A DNA stretch of 64,000 bases, taken from the NCBI GenBank assembly GCA_022496185.1, contig WTXG01000010.1, positions 434,001 through 498,000 on the forward strand. The letters run 5' to 3'. This document shows, in pieces, positions 23,322 to 34,324 of this stretch; position 1 is the stretch's first letter, and each line of letters starts with the position of its first letter. This DNA is from Multifurca ochricompacta. Its lineage: Eukaryota > Basidiomycota > Agaricomycetes > Russulales > Russulaceae. Both the position numbers and the translations under genes were made by a program. The notes below the pieces were generated by a model that saw nothing but the letters and a program-made list of their open reading frames with translations, was not told the DNA's origin and did no database searches.

Positions 23322-24433
23322 TTATGATGCAGGGCCACTCGCACAGGGGCGTTTCTGTGGAGGAATGCGGATCGTGAGAGGGGAAGGAGAGAATTTGCTA
23401 ATGATGCCATGTTTGATGAGAATGTGGGCAGGAAACGAAGCAGATATGGATGGCAGCAAGGAGGCAAGATAATGTCCAATGAGATTGTCAGCGTGAATGT
23501 AATGGTAGTCAACCCATTCATTGTCACTAGAGGGAAAACCCTTCCATCGAACCAAAAATTGAAGGCGACCTGTGCAACCAGCGCGTCGGTGACTGATGAT
23601 GTGATCGATTTCGACTTCTTCGACGCCATTGACAAGCACTGGTGGAGGGCGGGAAGGTGAAGGGCCATATGCGTGGGTAGTGATGTAGGGCGATAGTAAG
23701 GAGGCATGAAAGATGTTGTGTATCTGCAGAGAGGGCGGGAGATTGAGCTGGAAAGCCATGGGAGAGATAACACGAGTGATTGTGAACGGGCCATGGCGTC
23801 GGGGGGCAAGCTTTTGGGAGGGGAAGAGTGAGGAGATGTTCTTACCCTCGAGCCAGACCTGGTCATTAACTGCAAAAATGGGAGTGATCTGAGTCATGTC
23901 GGCGAGGACGCGGGTGGCGATCCGGCGAGCAGAGAGAATTGCAGAAAGACGTTCGGTCAAGGAGGGGATTGGGGACGAGACACGAGAGGTAGGGGGATGA
24001 GGTCTGAAGCCTAATAGTAACTCATGTGGGCTGAGTTTGGTGCCATTGTGTCGCCATCTGTTGTGTACGAATTCAGCCATAGGGAGTAGAGGGGCCCAGG
24101 TGTGGGGGTTGCCAAAGGTCCAATGGCGGAGGTATTGTTCAACCCATTGATTCATGTGTTCCGATTGGCCGTCCATTTGTGGGTGAAAAGCTGTGCTAAC
24201 ATTTTGCGATATAGAGAGTAATTCACAGAGTTTTGAGACAAACTTAGAAGTGAAGCGAGGGTCGCGATCGGATATGATGCGTTTTGGGGTGCCAAAGAGG
24301 GGGAACAGGTGTTTGAAGTAGAGAGAGGCAACTTCAGTCCCAGTGATCGTCGTCAAGCATGGGATGAACTTGGCGGACTTTGAGCACCCCTGATCAACAA
24401 TAGTCAGGATAGCGTTGTGCCCCTGCGACACGG
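23322..24433 (-). pseudogene. Element A integrase core and chromodomain (after insertion of B)
   Basis: Integrase D,D35E motifs are visible: TIVDQGCSKSAKFIP (first part), SDRDPRFTSKF and QMDGQSEHMNQWVEQYLRHW (catalytic Glu region). The GPFTITRVISP / NIFHASLLSPY segment and a C-terminal chromodomain (LVRWKGFPSSDNEW) place A among the chromoviruses, whose chromodomain guides integration to heterochromatin. The frame is open from the B insertion point to the stop at 23322. The rest of the integrase (zinc-binding HHCC part) is at 31897-32095. Confidence 0.88.
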
Positions 24434-25011
24434 TGTTACGTCCGGTGCGGGACGTTCCACACGACTTGTGTGACAGCGTTCGTTCGTATATCAGATAAGA
24501 GACCAATGGGGTCCCTTGGAGTTATGCGGGAAGAGTCAAAGTCAAAGAGGCTGTACTCTAAGACGATGTTGAGCAGAAAGTACCAGAAGTACTTGAGAGG
24601 GTCGAGTCAGAGCGTTCAAAGGGAAGTCCAGAAGACAAGCACCGATGTATTCAATAAGTCGAGTCTAAGGTCTACTGGGTAGCTAGAGCGGACTTATATA
24701 CGTAAGGCGGTGGGCGTCTACGCGATAAGGATACGGAGTCAAGTGGGCCCAAATATCTGAAAGCGGAGGGCGTAAAGCCTGGCTTCTACTGATAGGGGAT
24801 TAAGTAAATGTCCGATCGTATGATAAGGAGATAAGCGATAAGCGAAGAAGCAAGCAAGCAAACATGAACAAGCAAACAAGTCACGGGGATGGACGAAGGG
24901 CATGTGACGGGTCCCACGATGGAGACGTGATCTGGTAGTGAAGCATGGGCGGCAGGGAGGGGTTATCGTTGGGCAGGAAAAAGAAAGTAGGGAGGGATGG
25001 GATTCGTAACA
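24434..25011 (-). repeat. Element B 3' LTR
   Basis: 578 bp, TGTTACGTCCGG to TTCGTAACA; no difference seen from 31314-31891. Confidence 0.95.
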
Positions 25012-25042
25012 TCACCCCCTCTTCTGGTTCTAGCAGTCCCGG

Positions 25043-26236
25043 CTAGAAACGACTCGTACCGTCATCATCTTGAACCAATTCTAGGTAGTCGTCAGCTACA
25101 TTACGGTCATCCATTCTGTACGACTCCAACTCCTGCGGACATGCATGGGTACGAAGGAATCCATATGGGCCGCGCTGACCACATGCGCGGCACAAGTCGT
25201 AGACAGGGCAGTCGATCTCTTTATGCCCAGCATTGTGACAAAGACACTTGCCGCACCATCCCGACGGGTTGATGATCGTCGGGGCCACTCCTACTCGTCG
25301 GAAGATGCAATGTCGGCTCCAATGGAGATTGCTACGACAGTGGCGACACCATTTGCGGTTGAGCGGGCAGTGCCAGCTGATGTGATACCTGCTGTCGCAA
25401 CGCCAGCAAGTCTCTCTGCGGGGGTTTTCGTGTAGGCGTGGCATCTCGAGTCGACTCGGCAGCAGCGTCGGGGCCGCGCCCAAGGTTCGAGGGGGGAGGG
25501 GTCGTGCATAAGTGTCGGCGTACCTTTCAGCGATCGTTTGATATGTGTCTCCCTTTTCCAACCTCTTCCTAATCTCGACAATCTCCTGTTCCAACTGGAA
25601 CATCCCATTCGTAAGCCTGGCCATCATCTTCGCGTGCTCCTTGTACTGTTGATTTAGTGTCCTTCGCAACGTGATGTTCTTCCTCAACCTCATGACCTCT
25701 GCCTTCAGGTGTGGGAGCCTCATGTCATTCATCACTTCATCAATCGCGAAGGCGCGGCAATCCTCCGCAGCAAGGTGACCCAACTGTTCATCAGTCAGCG
25801 TGTGATGAAGCCGACCTGTATACCTTTCGTCCAGATATACGGGAGCCCCGTAGACTGGCCCATCCTTCTTCATACATCCCGCCACCTCCATTCCTCCATT
25901 GGTATAATAGATGTACTTCGCGATGGCCTTAGTTCCGTCGGCCATCGTGATTTCTAAGGGGAAATACATTGAGGAGTTGGGGTTGTTGGGAATGAAAGGG
26001 AACTCGGGGGCTTCATCGTCGATCTCCCCGTTGAGTAGGTCGTTGGGGTGGGGGTCTTCACTGTGAGTGAAATCGTCGTTTGGATTTGGGGATTGGTTCT
26101 TGACACGGGCCTCCGCAGCTTCATAATCAATAGGGGAAGAGGGACGAGTGGACGGGTGAGCGGACGGGAAGTTTTCGACAATAGTCATGGGGGAAGCAAA
26201 AGCGTCGATGGCAGCAGAGGCGGCGATGAAAGACAT
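25043..26236 (-). CDS. Element B extra 3' ORF (ORF3), zinc-knuckle protein, 397 aa
   Basis: An intact ORF after pol, not part of the usual Ty3 gene set. Residues 1-90 are acidic, Pro/Ser-rich. Residues about 95-150 hold a conserved YFPLEITMADGTKAIAKYIY block. Residues about 165-245 are charged and helical, likely coiled coil. The C-terminal 130 residues carry two clean Cys-x2-Cys-x4-His-x4-Cys knuckles (CWRCDSRYHISWHC and CRHCRSNLHWSRHC) plus two variant clusters (CGKCLCHNAGHKEIDC; CRACGQRGPYGFLRTHAC). It begins about 75 bp after the pol stop; the start could lie slightly upstream. A homologue lies in the same place in element C. Zinc knuckles suggest nucleic-acid binding; it has no signal peptide or membrane segment, so it is not an envelope protein. 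Function unknown. Confidence 0.8.
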   Translation of the reverse strand: MSFIAASAAIDAFASPMTIVENFPSAHPSTRPSSPIDYEAAEARVKNQSPNPNDDFTHSEDPHPNDLLNGEIDDEAPEFPFIPNNPNSSMYFPLEITMADGTKAIAKYIYYTNGGMEVAGCMKKDGPVYGAPVYLDERYTGRLHHTLTDEQLGHLAAEDCRAFAIDEVMNDMRLPHLKAEVMRLRKNITLRRTLNQQYKEHAKMMARLTNGMFQLEQEIVEIRKRLEKGDTYQTIAERYADTYARPLPPRTLGAAPTLLPSRLEMPRLHENPRRETCWRCDSRYHISWHCPLNRKWCRHCRSNLHWSRHCIFRRVGVAPTIINPSGWCGKCLCHNAGHKEIDCPVYDLCRACGQRGPYGFLRTHACPQELESYRMDDRNVADDYLELVQDDDGTSRF

Positions 26237-26311
26237 GATCGACTGTTCTGTGGTAGTAATTCGCTGGGGGGCATATACTGGGGAATTTGTCTGGGGTCTG
26301 GGGTTGTTCTT

Positions 26312-29275
26312 TTAACTGTCTTTGGGCGCTTCTGGGTGTCGGACGTGGAACTCCGAGATAAGAACCGGGGCGAAGATATTCCTGGCTGGTTCCCACGAGT
26401 TGTCAGAGTCAGGGAACCCTTTCCACTTGATAAGGTATTGCAGTTTGCGCCCACGGCCTTTGTACCTGGAGTCTAGAATCTGCTCCACTTCCCACTCCGC
26501 TTCGCCATCAATTAGTTCAGGGGGGGGTCTTGGGAAGTTTTCCCCGTGCAGGGACGTTTCCTTGTAGGGTGTCAGAAGTCGAGCATGGAAGACCGGATGG
26601 ATCTTCCATGTGGATGGAAGTTCGAGTTCGTATGACACATCTGACAGCTTCCTTGTTATCTTGAAGGGTCCGTGACGTCGGGGCGCTAGTTTGGCCGTTG
26701 GATGTGACGTACGAATGTGCTTCCCTTCTAACCAGACGAGTTCATTGGTCTGATAAGGTGTGAACTTTGATGGCCTTTCTGAGAGGGCCTGTTGCGCCTT
26801 CTGTAGGTTTTCATTGGCGGATTTCCTAATCTCGTCCCATTGGTTGATACGTTGCGCAGCTGAGGGGACATTTGTGGGTTTTGCGGCCCAGGTGGTGCGC
26901 GGCGTCCATCCCATGATAAGTGAAAATGGGGAAGCTTTCGTGGTCCCGTTGGGCCAGGAGTTGTGCGCAAACTCCGCAGTTGCCAACCAGTCAGCCCAAT
27001 CATCCTGTCGTCCATTGCACCAGAATCGCAGATACTGTTCTAGCCACTGGTTCGTCCTTTCTGACTGCCCATCAGTCTGTGGATGATAGGCGGTCGAGAT
27101 GTTTTGAGTGACGTCTAAGACTTTACAGAGAGCCTTGGCAAATGTGGACGTAAAACGGGGGTCTCGGTCGGAGATGATCTTTTCAGGGATGCCATAATGC
27201 CTGTAGACGTGATCCAGGTAGAGCTTGGCTACTCCTTCTGCTGTAATGGACTCGTTGCATGGTATAAACAATGCTGCCTTGGAACAGTCGTGGTCTGTGA
27301 TGGTCAAGATGGAATCAAAACCCCTGGAAATGGGAAGCTTGACGATGAAATCCATCGCAATGGTTTGGAACGGGAGTGAGGTCACAGGAGTAATTGGGGA
27401 TAATGCTGGTGGATGTGGGTGCGTGTTTACTTTATTGGCTTGGCAGTCCGCGCATCCTTTCACATAGGTTTCCACGTCCTTTTTCATGTTTGGCCACCAG
27501 TAATCTCGTTTGGCCAGGGCATATGTATTCGCAATGCCGGGGTGTCCTGCAGAGGGAAGGTCGTGGTGAAAATGGATCACCCCCCTCTTAATGTTGTCAC
27601 CACCGGTGACAACGAGACGATCCCCGTCTTTCCACCAAAGGCCATCAACCTCTTTCAGGTTATGTGCGTCTGCCCACGTTCGGCATAGTTGCTGATTCAT
27701 ATTTTGCGAGACTTGGGCCCATAGATCCATGTCATGAAGACTGATGACGGCCGTCTTTGCAAAGACTTCTTCGGGGAGTACAGTGATATCATTGTTGTCC
27801 TCCTCCCCGCTGCTCAAGTCGGGTCGTCGTGACAGGGCATCTGCGCGTGCATTGCGACTTCCTGCAATATGTTTCAATACGAAGTTGTATTCCTCTAGCT
27901 CGAGGACTTCGCGTGCAACTCGTCGGCTGATTTTGTGAGGTTCTTTCCAATAAAGCAGATTGGAATGGTCGGTGTGGATGACAGTCTTGTGAGGGGTCCC
28001 CGCCAAGTATGGCCGCCAGTGTCGTAGTGCCTTTACAATGGCGAGCAATTCTCTATCCCAGATGTCATAATTTCGTTCGGCCGGTGAGAATGTCTCTGAG
28101 TAGAAGGCAACCGGGTGAAGTAATCCCGCTGCGTCTCTTTGGTTTAATACCGCACCATTGGCAAAGTGCGATGCATCGACTTCTAACTCGAAGGGCTTTT
28201 CTAAGTCTGGCTGTAGAAGGACTGGTTCTGAGCCAACGATATCTCGAATACATTTGAAGGCTTGTTGTTGTTCACTCGTCCAGTGCCAGGGTACATTTTT
28301 CTTTAACAGCCCATTTAATGGCTGGGCGATTCCTGAGAACCCTCGTACGAATCGTCGGTAGAAGTTACAGAATCCAACAAAGGATCGCACATCCTTGACA
28401 CATGTGGGTGTGGGCCACTCCCGGATTCCTTGTACCTTCACCGGGTCCATCCGCACACGTCCGTTTTCTAGAATAACTCCTAGGTACTCGACGCTTCGTT
28501 GTTCGAATGAGCATTTGGCCGGTTTAAGATAAAGGTCGTGTTCGTGCAGGATATCTAGCACTTGGTGCACCCATTCTCGGTGGTGGGTAAGGTCGTCTGT
28601 GGTGGCTACAAGGATATCGTCCATATATACTACCACCTCTCCAGTGAGAATAAGGTCACGGAAGATATGATTCATCATTGCTTGAAAGGTGGCCGGCGAG
28701 TTGGTAAGACCGAAGAACATGACATTTGGTTCAAAGAGTCCTTGGTTGGTTTTGAAAGCCACTTTGCACTGATCCCCTTCTTTGATCCTGATGTTATTGT
28801 ACCCCCAGCGGACATCCATTTTGGAGAATAGGGATTTGTCTCGCATGGTATCAATGAGTTCTGAGATAAGCGGTAGGGGGTAGGCGTTCTTTACAGTGTA
28901 AGCATTTATTCGTCGGTAATCTTGGACAGGTCGAAGTTTGCCATCTTTCTTCTTGATAAAGAAGAATGGTGATGCGTACGGCGACTTCGATGGACGAATA
29001 TATCCCTTTGCCAAGTGCTCTTCGAGGAATGCCGTAAGTGCCGTTTGTTCTGTCTGCGACAATGGGTAGATTTTACAATCGATTGCTGATGGGGTGTCGG
29101 GTGTAAATTCTATGGCATGGTCCCATGGTCGCGCAGGTGGGAAACACTGCGATTCCACCTCTGAAAATACCTTCCAGTGTCGGTGGTATGCTTCCGGCAC
29201 TACCTCCTCAAAGGTTTTCTCTGAATGTCCCTCCACTGCCTTCTGGGCAAGCTCTGACGCTTTGGTGACAAACAA
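26312..29275 (-). CDS. Element B pol: RT, RNase H, integrase, chromodomain (987 aa, open)
   Basis: The reverse transcriptase shows the catalytic box VVYMDDILVAT and the GLTNSPATFQAMMNHIF segment. RNase H follows ([27 protein letters not shown]). The integrase has its zinc-binding region (AGHPGIANTYALAKRDYWWP...CADCQ), then TITDHDCSKAALFIP, SDRDPRFTSTFAK and QTDGQSERTNQWLEQYLRFW. It ends with a chromodomain (EWEVEQILDSRY...IKWKGFPDSDNSW). The frame is open over the whole span, consistent with a recent insertion. The protease lies upstream in another frame and is disconnected by frameshifts between 29275 and 29450. Confidence 0.93.
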   Translation of the reverse strand: MFVTKASELAQKAVEGHSEKTFEEVVPEAYHRHWKVFSEVESQCFPPARPWDHAIEFTPDTPSAIDCKIYPLSQTEQTALTAFLEEHLAKGYIRPSKSPYASPFFFIKKKDGKLRPVQDYRRINAYTVKNAYPLPLISELIDTMRDKSLFSKMDVRWGYNNIRIKEGDQCKVAFKTNQGLFEPNVMFFGLTNSPATFQAMMNHIFRDLILTGEVVVYMDDILVATTDDLTHHREWVHQVLDILHEHDLYLKPAKCSFEQRSVEYLGVILENGRVRMDPVKVQGIREWPTPTCVKDVRSFVGFCNFYRRFVRGFSGIAQPLNGLLKKNVPWHWTSEQQQAFKCIRDIVGSEPVLLQPDLEKPFELEVDASHFANGAVLNQRDAAGLLHPVAFYSETFSPAERNYDIWDRELLAIVKALRHWRPYLAGTPHKTVIHTDHSNLLYWKEPHKISRRVAREVLELEEYNFVLKHIAGSRNARADALSRRPDLSSGEEDNNDITVLPEEVFAKTAVISLHDMDLWAQVSQNMNQQLCRTWADAHNLKEVDGLWWKDGDRLVVTGGDNIKRGVIHFHHDLPSAGHPGIANTYALAKRDYWWPNMKKDVETYVKGCADCQANKVNTHPHPPALSPITPVTSLPFQTIAMDFIVKLPISRGFDSILTITDHDCSKAALFIPCNESITAEGVAKLYLDHVYRHYGIPEKIISDRDPRFTSTFAKALCKVLDVTQNISTAYHPQTDGQSERTNQWLEQYLRFWCNGRQDDWADWLATAEFAHNSWPNGTTKASPFSLIMGWTPRTTWAAKPTNVPSAAQRINQWDEIRKSANENLQKAQQALSERPSKFTPYQTNELVWLEGKHIRTSHPTAKLAPRRHGPFKITRKLSDVSYELELPSTWKIHPVFHARLLTPYKETSLHGENFPRPPPELIDGEAEWEVEQILDSRYKGRGRKLQYLIKWKGFPDSDNSWEPARNIFAPVLISEFHVRHPEAPKDS

Positions 29276-29439
29276 TGTCCCGCGTCCTCGTCCTCATCCT
29301 CTGTTCTTCGTACCGCCGAATGTCGAGCCATATAGTCGTACCCATGGATGTGATCAGGACAGGGTAGAACTCTTTGTCCATGGTTGCGTCACTCCAGTTA
29401 ATCTTTGGTTCGAATGCTGCAAGCCAGGATATCCTAGGA

Positions 29440-29787
29440 TCAGATCTTCGTCTCCAAGTTGGTAACTAGGAAGCGAATGACTTTGGTTTGTTCTCCCACT
29501 TGGACATTAAGATCGTATAATGCGTGATTTTCCTGCCCGATTAGCCGTTCCATCGATATTCCAAATATTTTCTCCTGGGGGAGTGCCAGCATCCCCAATC
29601 CCATGGTTCTTGCCATTCGTGGGCTAATAAAGTTGTCGGTGGCTCCTGAATCTATCAGGATGTCACGATCGGCCGTCTTTTGTGTAGTCTCGAAATGTAC
29701 TGGTATTTTCAGTGATTTGAAGCGACTAGTATACACAGAGGTTACATGTAATGCTCGTGCCCAGGCCGATGGGGTAGAGCCGGTCAA
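29440..29787 (-). pseudogene. Element B protease fragment
   Basis: Retroviral-type aspartic protease with the active-site motif ILIDSGATDNFIS. The frame ends prematurely near 29450. Element C reads on here as ITDLGDEDLILGYPWL, and comparison shows B has lost one base in the matching GGAGACGAAGA region. The next 170 bp towards RT also differ strongly from C. Confidence 0.8.
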
Positions 29788-31294
29788 AATCCTTTTTCGC
29801 GAACGCTTTTTCCACTAAGATTGCTCGCACTTCCTCACTCTCCTTCATCATGTTGGACCAGATTTCTTGTGCCTTTTCCTCCTTCGTCGGCGTTTTCTTA
29901 TCGACAGTCGGTGGGTTATTGCGGACAGGTGTGACCGTAGCTTCAGCCACACGCGCTCCTTTCTTAGGGCACTCTCGAGACATATGCCCTTGTGCCTTGC
30001 AACAGAAGCACCTTCCTTCCTTCATCAATGTTTGTCTTTCATCCTCGGTGAGTGTGGCCCGGGCCCTGGTTCTATCTGCCGAGGTATCCATGGCGTTTGG
30101 GTCTCTTTGGGAGTTATGTGCAGGTTTAACTCCGAAAGCCGCCTTCCACTGATCACGGGTCTTTCCCTTCTTGGTATCGACTCCGAAACGTGTTGGAAAT
30201 CGAGATAGTCCTGCTGCTGTCGTCGGGCAGCATCAACCCATGTATCCCAGTCGCTAGGGTGGTGAACTGGATGATATTCTTGACTAATGGGTTCGGAAGT
30301 CCTTGGGAGAAGAGGTCTAGTGTTGCCTCTTCATCTGTGTCATACCCGGCCCGATTGGCCAAGCTTCTGAATTTCGCCACATAGGCGTCCAAATCTCCTT
30401 GTCCATTTTCAGGGACTTTAGTTCGCGGGCAGCCTTCTGCTTTGCTTGCCCGTCCGTGAACGCGTCTTTAAATCGCTGAGCAATGGTCTCCCAAAGACCT
30501 TCACTCGTGGTACGACGTCCACTCTCAACCTGTTCGTTAACCATTCCAGTTGTTCCATCATCCAGTCGTCCACTGCATCCCCCGGATGAGCGATAAGAAT
30601 AAGTTGGCTCGTTGGAAGGGGTTGATTATTTGGGGAACGTCGTGGTTGAAGTTCTTGAACGTCGTGAACTCCACATGAACTTTTTACTTTGTGACCGATC
30701 CCCAGTGAACGTCTGGGGTAGTACACCTGATAGTCGTCCCGAGGGTGGGGGAATGTTTGGTGGTAACATAACTGGTGGGGGTGGCGGAGGTGGAGGGGCT
30801 GGGTCTGGAAGTTGGGCGGCGATAGTGGACATGTTTTGCTTTGACGTGGTGACGGTGCTGGTGGACTGTGTAGATATCTGAGGAGTTGTCAAAGCAGGGG
30901 CTCTGATCGTGACAACTGCTGGTGCAACTGGGGTTGTAGTCGACGCTAATACCAGTGCTTCTTCGCTATGTTCTTCTACGTACTCTTCTGGTTCAGAGTC
31001 CGTGACAATGGCTGGGGGATTTTCTCTCCACAGCCCTAATCCAAATTCTGGTGGGGCGGGTCCTGTAGTGACCCAAGAGTGTCAGCTATCCGAGTATCGG
31101 ATACGATACCAAACTCTCTTTTCGTCGTCGTATTCTACCGGTTGGTATCTTCCGTCGTGATAGACGTAGTATCCAAACTCGGACTCAAAATCCTTCCAGG
31201 TGGCAGAGCCAAGTACTTGCTGTGAAAGATTATGCTCGTCTCTGCATTCGATAAGTTCTTCTCGGAAGAGGGTCTGACTGCGGCTGGAAGCCAC
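29726..31294 (-). pseudogene. Element B gag, interrupted
   Basis: Starts at 31294 (MASSRSQTLFREEL...). A stop at about 31082 replaces the Arg found in element C (CGA to TGA). Further frameshifts break the frame between 30890 and 30150. The 3' part keeps a gag zinc knuckle (CFCCKAQGHMSREC, near 30000). It would not make a full-length capsid protein as written. Confidence 0.8.
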
Positions 31295-31313
31295 TGTGAG
31301 AGACTCGACTTGA

Positions 31314-31891
31314 TGTTACGTCCGGTGCGGGACGTTCCACACGACTTGTGTGACAGCGTTCGTTCGTATATCAGATAAGAGACCAATGGGGTCCCTTGGA
31401 GTTATGCGGGAAGAGTCAAAGTCAAAGAGGCTGTACTCTAAGACGATGTTGAGCAGAAAGTACCAGAAGTACTTGAGAGGGTCGAGTCAGAGCGTTCAAA
31501 GGGAAGTCCAGAAGACAAGCACCGATGTATTCAATAAGTCGAGTCTAAGGTCTACTGGGTAGCTAGAGCGGACTTATATACGTAAGGCGGTGGGCGTCTA
31601 CGCGATAAGGATACGGAGTCAAGTGGGCCCAAATATCTGAAAGCGGAGGGCGTAAAGCCTGGCTTCTACTGATAGGGGATTAAGTAAATGTCCGATCGTA
31701 TGATAAGGAGATAAGCGATAAGCGAAGAAGCAAGCAAGCAAACATGAACAAGCAAACAAGTCACGGGGATGGACGAAGGGCATGTGACGGGTCCCACGAT
31801 GGAGACGTGATCTGGTAGTGAAGCATGGGCGGCAGGGAGGGGTTATCGTTGGGCAGGAAAAAGAAAGTAGGGAGGGATGGGATTCGTAACA
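31314..31891 (-). repeat. Element B 5' LTR
   Basis: 578 bp; partner of 24434-25011. Followed on the minus strand by a very short leader and then gag. Confidence 0.95.
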
Positions 31892-34175
31892 CACGGGGAG
31901 GTCAGTGATGAGATCGAGAGAGATATATTGGAAGGGTCCATCGGAAGCGGGAGTGTTGAAAGAGAATAGGGGAACATCAGTTTTGTGGCGGGGCTTTGAC
32001 GCTTGACATTCGTGACACCCCTTGACATAGTCAGTCACGAATTGTTGCAGGTTTGGGCCAGCATAGAATTCAGAAACTAGATCCCATGTATTCCGTCATC
32101 CAGGGTGACCAGCAAGGGGGTGATCGTGGAATTGCTTGACGATCTCGCGATAGGAATCCGGGTTTTCCTGAAGTTGAATTACTGCGAGGGACCAGTTTTC
32201 GTCCGGGAGGAGAATTTCCTGTTTGTTATCTCCTCTGCCATCATCGTAATCCGGCCAGCAGGATAGTAGATCTGCGATTATATTGTGTTTACCTTGAATA
32301 GGTTTAATTACAAAGTTATATTCCATGAGATCGAGATGCCATCGGGCCTGTCGTCTATTAAGTTTTTGAGGTTTTCGGAAATATTGTAAGTTATGATGAT
32401 CTGAGAAGATGGTTAACTTATGAGGAGAACCCATCAAGTATTGTCGCCATTCTTGTAAAGGAAGCCAAATTGCGAATAACTCCCTGTCATAGATGTCCCA
32501 GTTGCGTTGTGTTTGATTGAGAGATTTCGAAAGGAATGCAACAGGATGTAGTCGCCCTACGTCATCTTGCTGTGATAGCTCGGCCCCGATTGCGTATCCT
32601 GAAGCATTGGTTGTGACAAAGAAGGGAAGATCGAGACGGGGTTGTCGAAGGACAGGTGCACTACTAAATGCCTTTTTTAGACTTTGGAAGGCATTTTCTT
32701 CCTTGTCGGTCCATGTCCATGGGACTAGAAGCTTTGTGAGGTTAATGAGTGGTCGGGCGAGTTGTGAATATCCTTTGATGAAGCGGCGATAATAATTACC
32801 AAATCCTAGATAGCTGCGGACTTGTTTTACTGTTTGGGGGGTCGGCCAATCTATGAGCCCGTTTACTTTTGCTGGATCCATACGGATAATGCCATGTTCA
32901 AGGATAACGCCCAGATAATCCACTTTCGTGGTATGGAAGATGCATTTTGACAGTTTTAGGTAAAGATCATTGTCTGAGAGGATCTGTAGAACGCGGGTGA
33001 TGCATCTTTGGTGGAAAGAAATATCATTTGAGGTGGCAATGAGGATGTCGTCCATATAGATCACAAGCCATCCTTCGTCGAGCTCCTTTCGAAAGATCGC
33101 GTTCATCATTGTTTGGAATGTTGTGGGCGAATTTGTTAGTCCGAAGTACATTACCAGGGGTTCAAAGAGGCCTTTGTTTGTTTTGAAAGCAGCTTTCCAT
33201 TGATCGCCTTCTTTAATGCGAATGTTATTGTAACCCCATTGTATGTTGAATTTGGTGAACAGCGCAGCGTTCTGGACTTTTGCGATTAATTCGTCGATGA
33301 GTGGTAATGGATAGGTGTTGCGGAGGGTGTGCTCATTGAGCTTGCGATAGTCTTGTACCGGTCGAAGTTTACCATCCTTTTTCTTGACGAAGAAGAACGG
33401 GGAGGCATATCGTGATTTTGACTCACGGATATATCCCTTGGCGAGGTGTTCATGGAGGAATTCTTCGAGTGCCAATTGCTCTTTTGGATTGAGGGGATAT
33501 ATTTTGCAGTCCAGGCTGTTTGGCGCATCAGATTTAAGGTCGATCGCATGGTCCCACTGGCGTGCATCTGGGAAGCAAAGGGCTTCGTCCTCTGAGAAAA
33601 CTTTGGCGAACTGCTGGTATTGTGACGGTATAGTAAGATTGGGGGGCGGTTGTTGTGCTGTGAGTTCCATGGATGGGGATACGCACATGATGAGTTCTTC
33701 GCCTGGTAGGAGTCCTAGAGAAGTAGCTGTGGGCATGTAATGTTTTTGTCCCCGTGGGACGATATGTACGGCTTCTTGGACGGATGCCTGGAGCCAATCA
33801 ATGGTTGGTGTAGTTCGTGCAAGCCAGGGATAGCCTAGGATGAGGTCCTCTTTACCAAGATCGGCGACAAAGAAATCAAGGATGTGGACAGATGAACCAG
33901 TTTGAACTGTACAAGGAAGATAATGGGTAATCTGACTGGCGGCATTTGCAGATCCATCGGCATTGGAGAGGGATTTTGGTATCTGTAGTGGGCAGGTACG
34001 CAAGTTATGTGTGGATATGAAATGTTTGTTGATGAAATTCTCGGTCGCACCACTGTCAACGAGTGTGGAGACGGTCCCAATGGTAGAAAAGTTGGTTTGT
34101 ATTGAAAGAGACTTCGGTACAAATCGATCTACAATAGCCCTCAGGGTGGGATGACCCCTCAGGCTGTTACAAAAT
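31892..34175 (-). pseudogene. Element A protease, RT, RNase H and integrase zinc-binding region
   Basis: From about 34175 leftwards: protease (VDSGATENFINKHF, about 34070-34020), RT with VIYMDDILIATSND and GLTNSPTTFQTMMN, RNase H (FVTTNASGYAIGAEL; FSDHHNLQYF), then the integrase zinc-binding region (HDHPLAGHPG...CHECQ). A stop at 32096, immediately after HPG, replaces a likely Arg codon (CGA to TGA). The frame then continues to the B insertion point at 31892. Pol is in the -1 frame relative to gag, whose stop is at 34159, around the sequence GGATTTTGTAAC. Confidence 0.88.
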
Positions 34176-34319
34176 CCGAATCAGCCACGAGTAAGGTCTG
34201 GACCTGCTCTTCCTGTTCTTTGGTTAGTCCTTTAATCATAGCGACGATGGTAGCAACGTCGGGCTGTGTTGGTGTATCCGCGGGTATCTTTGAAGTTCTC
34301 GGGGCTGTATTTTGAGTTG
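34159..34319 (-). pseudogene. Element A gag, C-terminal end (left of solo LTR E)
   Basis: This short stretch continues the gag frame from 34851 after removal of the solo LTR and one copy of its TAGGG target. It ends at 34159 with a stop overlapping the start of the pol frame. Confidence 0.65.
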
Positions 34320-34324
34320 TAGGG

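Larger units (their letters stand above)
24434..31891 (-). mobile_element. Ty3/gypsy chromovirus element B, 7458 bp, youngest insertion
   Basis: Identical 578-bp LTRs (24434-25011 and 31314-31891) are flanked by CACGG (24429-24433 and 31892-31896), and the element is inserted in the integrase gene of A. Order on the minus strand: gag, protease, RT-RNase H-integrase-chromodomain, then an additional ORF before the 3' LTR. A purine-rich tract (AAGAGGGGGTGA on the minus strand) abuts the 3' LTR. The LTRs say it is very recent, yet gag and protease are broken, so it was probably copied using enzymes from a relative. Confidence 0.95.

Noticed and set aside
24470..24682. Small open frame inside the LTR of element B, repeated at 31350-31562
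   Set aside because: Its identity between the two sites simply reflects identical LTRs, and there is no start context or homologue to support a protein.
27744..27938. Plus-strand frames across elements B and C
   Set aside because: They are antisense shadows of well-supported pol frames with catalytic motifs on the minus strand.
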